Assembly: GCA_035559435.1 (NCBI GenBank)
Contig: DATMBC010000070.1
Coordinates: forward strand, 1 to 64,000
Length of the DNA stretch: 64,000 nucleotides
Direction of reading: 5' to 3'
Origin: a bacterium
Lineage (GTDB): Bacteria > Zixibacteria > MSB-5A5 > WJJR01
Shown: one piece after another, positions 61,158 through 64,000 of the stretch
Position numbering within the stretch: position 1 is the stretch's first letter
How the letters are laid out: each line of letters begins with the position of its first letter
Notes under the pieces: model-generated
Told to the model about the DNA's origin: nothing
Database searches by the model: none
What the model saw: only the letters and a program-made list of their open reading frames with translations
Translations under genes and position numbers: made by a program

Positions 61158-61742
61158 ATGAGCACCATCGTACAGGAAGTGGTGGCGGCCAACCGGGCCT
61201 ACCAAGAGACATTCGGCAGCAAGCGCGATCTGCCCATGCCGCCGGCGCGGCGGTTTGCGGTTCTGACCTGCATGGACGCGCGTCTCGATCCGGCCAAGTT
61301 CGCCGGGCTGGCGGAGGGGGATGCCCATGTCATCCGCAACGCCGGCGGACGTGCCAGCGACGACGCCATCCGTTCGCTGGTCATCTCCTACAAACTGCTG
61401 GGCACACGGGAGTGGTTTGTGATCCATCACTCCGACTGCGGGATGGAGACCTTCACCGACGATGTCATCGCCGACCTGCTGGCCCGGAGCCTGGAGACGG
61501 CGACGATCAATGGCGGCGGCTGGGTCGACACCGGCAAGGGGCCGGGAGCGCCTGATGGACGATTCATCAAGTGGCTGACGATCCGCAACCAGCGCGAGAG
61601 TGTGGTGGAGGATGTCGCGCGTATTCGGCGCCACCCGTTGGTGCCGCCGACGATCGCGATCCACGGCTACATCTACGATGTCCGCAGCGGCGCGCTCGTC
61701 GAGGTCGAGGAAGCCACGCCGATCGGCCGGCCAACCAGGTAG
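61158..61742 (+). CDS. Beta-carbonic anhydrase
   Basis: 194 residues from ATG 61158 with ACGGAGGAG upstream. Zinc-site motifs: [11 protein letters not shown] (Cys38, with the Asp40/Arg42 dyad) and VIHHSDCGM (His91, Cys94). [20 protein letters not shown] is typical of the small clade of beta-CAs (as in mycobacterial Rv1284-like enzymes). Interconverts CO2 and bicarbonate in the cytoplasm. It follows an intrinsic terminator and may be attenuated. Confidence 0.95.
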   Translation: MSTIVQEVVAANRAYQETFGSKRDLPMPPARRFAVLTCMDARLDPAKFAGLAEGDAHVIRNAGGRASDDAIRSLVISYKLLGTREWFVIHHSDCGMETFTDDVIADLLARSLETATINGGGWVDTGKGPGAPDGRFIKWLTIRNQRESVVEDVARIRRHPLVPPTIAIHGYIYDVRSGALVEVEEATPIGRPTR

Positions 61743-61933
61743 CGGCTCGACGGAAGCGCTGCAGCGCGCAAGCGTGCGCGTAGCGGTCGGGTGTGGTATG
61801 GCGCAACGATTAGCCGGGGTATCGCGGATGCTCGCGACACTCGGTCAGCAGCAATCGTTGACGAAGATGCAAATCGGAGCAGAGTTTGTGACGCTTCCTT
61901 CGGCTCCGTTCGGGACAAACGGCGTCACCGCGG

Positions 61934-62062
61934 TCAGCGACCTTCAGCGATCTCGAGCGACGCGCGCGGCGGCCACGCACTCTCCAGTGGGTGCTCCAAC
62001 TGGTCCGTATAGCCAACGTAGCGACGCCCCGAGGCGTCACGGATGACGTAAACCGTGAACAT
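61934..62062 (-). pseudogene. Truncated GIY-YIG ORF, second copy
   Basis: From ATG 62060-62062 the frame begins exactly like the ORF at 62375 (MFTVYVIRDASGRRYVG), then decays after ~20 residues (YTDQLEHPLESAWPPRA) and stops at 61934. It lies 313 bp downstream, in its own reading direction, of the matching start of the longer copy. A CCGAACGG/CCGTTCGGG-type dispersed hairpin (near 61895) adjoins it. The ~190 bp between it and the carbonic anhydrase gene show no gene. Confidence 0.75.
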
Positions 62063-62082
62063 GCAGGTCGATGTCCTGGAAT

Positions 62083-62136
62083 TGGTAGCGGGGGCAGGAT
62101 TTGAATCTGCGATCCGCCGCGGCGGATTATGAGCCC
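62083..62136 (-). pseudogene. tRNA-Met (initiator) 3'-half remnant
   Basis: Minus-strand GGGCTCATAA, then a divergent arm containing the palindrome TCCGCCGCGGCGGA, then TTCAAATCCTGCCCCCGCT and ACCA. It matches the 3' half of the intact tRNA at 62395 (anticodon loop, T-arm with one change, acceptor, CCA) with the variable region rewritten. The GIY-YIG ORF at 62127 ends inside it, taking its TAA stop from the anticodon loop. Confidence 0.75.
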
Positions 62137-62375
62137 AACAAACCCAGGGTGCGATCAAGAAACTGCCGACCGACTCCTGTTTTCAGCCATTGTTCGCGGG
62201 TCATCGCCTGTTCTCGAGTTGGGTATTCCTCCGTGTAAACGACGCGCCAGTTGAACCCACGCTTCGTCCAGAAGCTCTCGCCGGAGTTGTGCTGCTCGAG
62301 TCGGTGCGCCAAGTCTTCCGTCTGGCCAACGTAGCGACGCCCCGAGGCGTCACGGATGACGTAAACCGTGAACAT
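62127..62375 (-). CDS. Small GIY-YIG nuclease-domain protein next to tRNA-fMet
   Basis: 82 residues from ATG 62373-62375, beginning 19 bp after the CCA of the intact initiator tRNA. It is an almost bare GIY-YIG domain: MFTVYVIRDASGRRYVGQTEDLAHRLEQHNSG (VYV and YVG core, Arg in the helix), FNWRVVYTEEYPTREQAMTREQWLK (the metal Glu in the E-Q helix). Small UPF0213-like members are common, function unclear. Its last codons run into the tRNA remnant. Confidence 0.85.
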   Translation of the reverse strand: MFTVYVIRDASGRRYVGQTEDLAHRLEQHNSGESFWTKRGFNWRVVYTEEYPTREQAMTREQWLKTGVGRQFLDRTLGLLGS

Positions 62376-62394
62376 GCAGGCGATGTCCTGGAAT

Positions 62395-62471
<77 letters not shown>

Positions 62472-62555
62472 GCCAACGATCAAGAAACCACGCCAGTGCG
62501 CCGAAGTCAAGCGCCACTCGGTGCCGAATTTTACTGGAATCAGAATGAGGCGGGC

Positions 62556-62602
62556 GAGCCCGACGAGCGACTCCACCGTGGCGGACTCCACCCCGCGGCC
62601 AA
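62556..62602 (-). pseudogene. tRNA-Met (initiator) 5'-half remnant
   Basis: Minus-strand GGCCGCGGGGTGGAG and, after a 15-bp foreign stretch containing CGCCACGGTGG, CGCTCGTCGGGCTCG. These match the acceptor/D-arm and anticodon-arm 5' sides of the intact tRNA 85 bp away. The other half of such a tRNA is found at 62083-62136. Confidence 0.65.
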
Positions 62603-62689
62603 GACGAAGGAACGACATGCCCGAGGCAAAGTTAAACAGGCATCCCAAAGCGCTGGAAGATTGATCGCGATTGAATTTGTTTACTTGGC

Positions 62690-63241
62690 ATGACACGTGA
62701 CGAGGCCTGGGCCCTGTTGGGCGAGCACACGCAGAACCCCTCCCTCATCAAGCACATGCTGGCGGTCGAGGCGGCGATGCGCGCCTACGCCCGCAAGTTC
62801 GGCGAAGACGAGGAGACCTGGGGAATCATCGGATTGTTGCACGATTTCGATTACGAGAAATACCCAACCCGCGACGATCACCCCTTCCGCGGCGCCGAGA
62901 TTCTGCGGGCGCGGGGTGTGGCCGAGGATTGGATCACCACCATCCTCTCCCACGCCGATTACACCGGCGTGCCGCGCACCAGCCGGCGCGACAAGACGCT
63001 TTTTGCCGTCGATGAACTCTGTGGCTTCCTCACCGCCTGCGCCTATGTGCGTCCCGATCGTAAGATTGCCACGGTCGAGGTTGAGTCGGTGCGCAAGAAG
63101 CTGAAGCAGAAATCGTTTGCCGCGCAGGTCTCGCGCGAGGACATCATCCGCGGCGCCGAGGAGCTGGGTGTGCCGCTGGATGAGCACATCGCCTTCGTGC
63201 GCGACGCGATGGCGCAGATTGCCGGTGCGCTCGGGCTCTGA
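62690..63241 (+). CDS. HD-domain protein (predicted metal-dependent phosphohydrolase)
   Basis: 183 residues from ATG 62690. HD-fold ligands in order: His22 (LIKHMLAVE), His51-Asp52 (GLLHDFDYEKYPT), His64 (RDDHPFRGAEILR), His88 and Asp90 (ILSHADYTG). The pattern matches the HDIG-type phosphohydrolases common next to metabolic genes. Substrate unknown. No strong ribosome-binding site is visible upstream. Confidence 0.88.
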   Translation: MTRDEAWALLGEHTQNPSLIKHMLAVEAAMRAYARKFGEDEETWGIIGLLHDFDYEKYPTRDDHPFRGAEILRARGVAEDWITTILSHADYTGVPRTSRRDKTLFAVDELCGFLTACAYVRPDRKIATVEVESVRKKLKQKSFAAQVSREDIIRGAEELGVPLDEHIAFVRDAMAQIAGALGL

Positions 63242-63245
63242 TGCC

Positions 63246-64000
63246 ATGGCCGGGACGATCTCATTCGACTTTCGCCATGTCCCCAAAGGGGTGCACTTTG
63301 CCACCGCCAGCGACCGCTATGCCTCCTGGGTGGGGCAGATCTACTCGGCCGATCAGGGGTACAAGATCACCAAGTCGCGCAAACAGATCAAAGGCGAGGC
63401 ATTCGTCGAAGAGAAGCTGCCAGTCCGGTCGGTGAGCGAGTATTTCGCGCATTACGGCGCGCTGGAAATTGACTTTACCTTCTACGACTTCCTGCTGGAC
63501 CGTGAGGGGAACCCCAGCCGCAATTGGGCGCCGCTGGCGGAGTATGCGAAATACATCCCTGACGACGGCATGGTTGTCTTGAAAGTCCCCGAGGGAATTT
63601 GCGCCACCACGCGATGGAACTTCGCCGGCGGCAAACGCACCGCCATGGCCAACGACACCTATCTCGATCCCGACGCGTTTACGAAACGGTTCTATCGCCC
63701 AGCCACAGAAATCCTCGGCAACCGGATCGCCGCGTTCTCATTTGAGAAGGCCTACCAGCGCAAGGATTCCTGCCCGCCGCCGGAGAAGAACATCGAGTCC
63801 CTGCGGGAGTTTTTCGAGGCCATCCCGCGCGATCCCCGTTACCACATCGAGGAGCGCACCGACCGCCTGAAGACGGAAGACTACTTCGTCTTCCTGCACG
63901 AATACGGCATCGGCAATGTCTTTTCGCACTGGACCTGGCTGCCCGATTTGAAGCGCCAGTGGGAGCAGGCCGGCGGGTTCACCGGCTCGTCGGTGATCAT
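63246..64000 (+). CDS. DUF72 (YecE-like) protein, partial
   Basis: From ATG 63246, 5 bp after the HD gene, 251 codons run to the window end without a stop. DUF72 TIM-barrel features: ASWVGQIYSADQGYK, SVSEYFAHYGALEIDFTFYDFL, DDGMVVLKVPEGICATTRW, LGNRIAAFSFEKAYQRK. Biochemical role not established for the family. The tight spacing indicates an operon with the HD-domain gene. Confidence 0.85.
   Translation, partial: MAGTISFDFRHVPKGVHFATASDRYASWVGQIYSADQGYKITKSRKQIKGEAFVEEKLPVRSVSEYFAHYGALEIDFTFYDFLLDREGNPSRNWAPLAEYAKYIPDDGMVVLKVPEGICATTRWNFAGGKRTAMANDTYLDPDAFTKRFYRPATEILGNRIAAFSFEKAYQRKDSCPPPEKNIESLREFFEAIPRDPRYHIEERTDRLKTEDYFVFLHEYGIGNVFSHWTWLPDLKRQWEQAGGFTGSSVI

Noticed and set aside
61158-61742. 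Carbonic anhydrase start further upstream at 61110
   Set aside because: The upstream codons overlap the terminator hairpin, while ATG 61158 has an excellent ribosome-binding site.

Overview
The window is about 64 kb of GC-rich chromosome from a Gram-negative bacterium. It carries several outer-membrane beta-barrel proteins, OmpH/Skp, lipoproteins, an RND pump and lipoyl enzymes. Two secreted subtilases end in dockerin-like calcium repeats, and there is a TMEM260-type DUF2723 protein. That mix suits an uncultured FCB-group lineage such as candidate phylum Zixibacteria; this placement is inference from gene content, with no rRNA or marker gene present.

Layout. 1-3.6 kb: suf Fe-S assembly operon (rrf2-sufC-sufB-sufD, leftward). 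3.9-7.3 kb: DUF488, a barrel protein, a Tat-exported superoxide dismutase and a HisC-like aminotransferase. 7.4-17.7 kb: rightward block of two subtilases, an M16 peptidase, crcB-DUF190 (fluoride) and a vanadium-haloperoxidase-like lipoprotein. 17.7-24.2 kb: leftward seven-gene operon headed by a DtxR/MntR repressor with a tandem palindromic operator, then a TroA/ZnuA-type ABC transporter whose two permeases both carry C-terminal winged-helix-like tails, an outer-membrane protein and an unrecognised protein. 24.3-34.8 kb: hemerythrin, a broken four-helix-bundle gene, GT2, DUF2723, a secreted propeller-like protein, a TPR protein, OmpH and a nucleotide-sugar dehydrogenase. 34.8-38.8 kb: an AT-richer HNH gene inserted beside a cluster of small barrel proteins. 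39-51.4 kb: M20 peptidase, EamA transporter, SDR reductase, two L,D-transpeptidases, lipB with a 2-oxoacid dehydrogenase (E2, E1beta, E1alpha), a lysine-rich protein and tRNA-Gln. 51.6-57.2 kb: octaheme cytochrome c and an RND pump with adaptor.

57.5-62.7 kb is accessory DNA. It holds a GIY-YIG gene, two 635-bp copies of a REP-associated transposase (RAYT) element (one gene intact, one with a nonsense codon), a truncated tyrosine recombinase and a nonsense-disrupted membrane protein. It also holds a redoxin gene whose in-frame UGA sits in a U-x-x-C position and is followed by a bacterial SECIS-like hairpin, a beta-carbonic anhydrase, and an initiator tRNA locus with nested partial copies of itself and a GIY-YIG ORF. 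The last 1.3 kb holds an HD-domain protein and the start of a DUF72 protein.

The strongest finding is the probable selenoprotein at 60207-60752. Next are the duplicated RAYT elements, the tRNA-fMet/GIY-YIG arrangement and the doubly fused metal permeases. I saw no CRISPR array and no selA/B/C/D genes inside the window.
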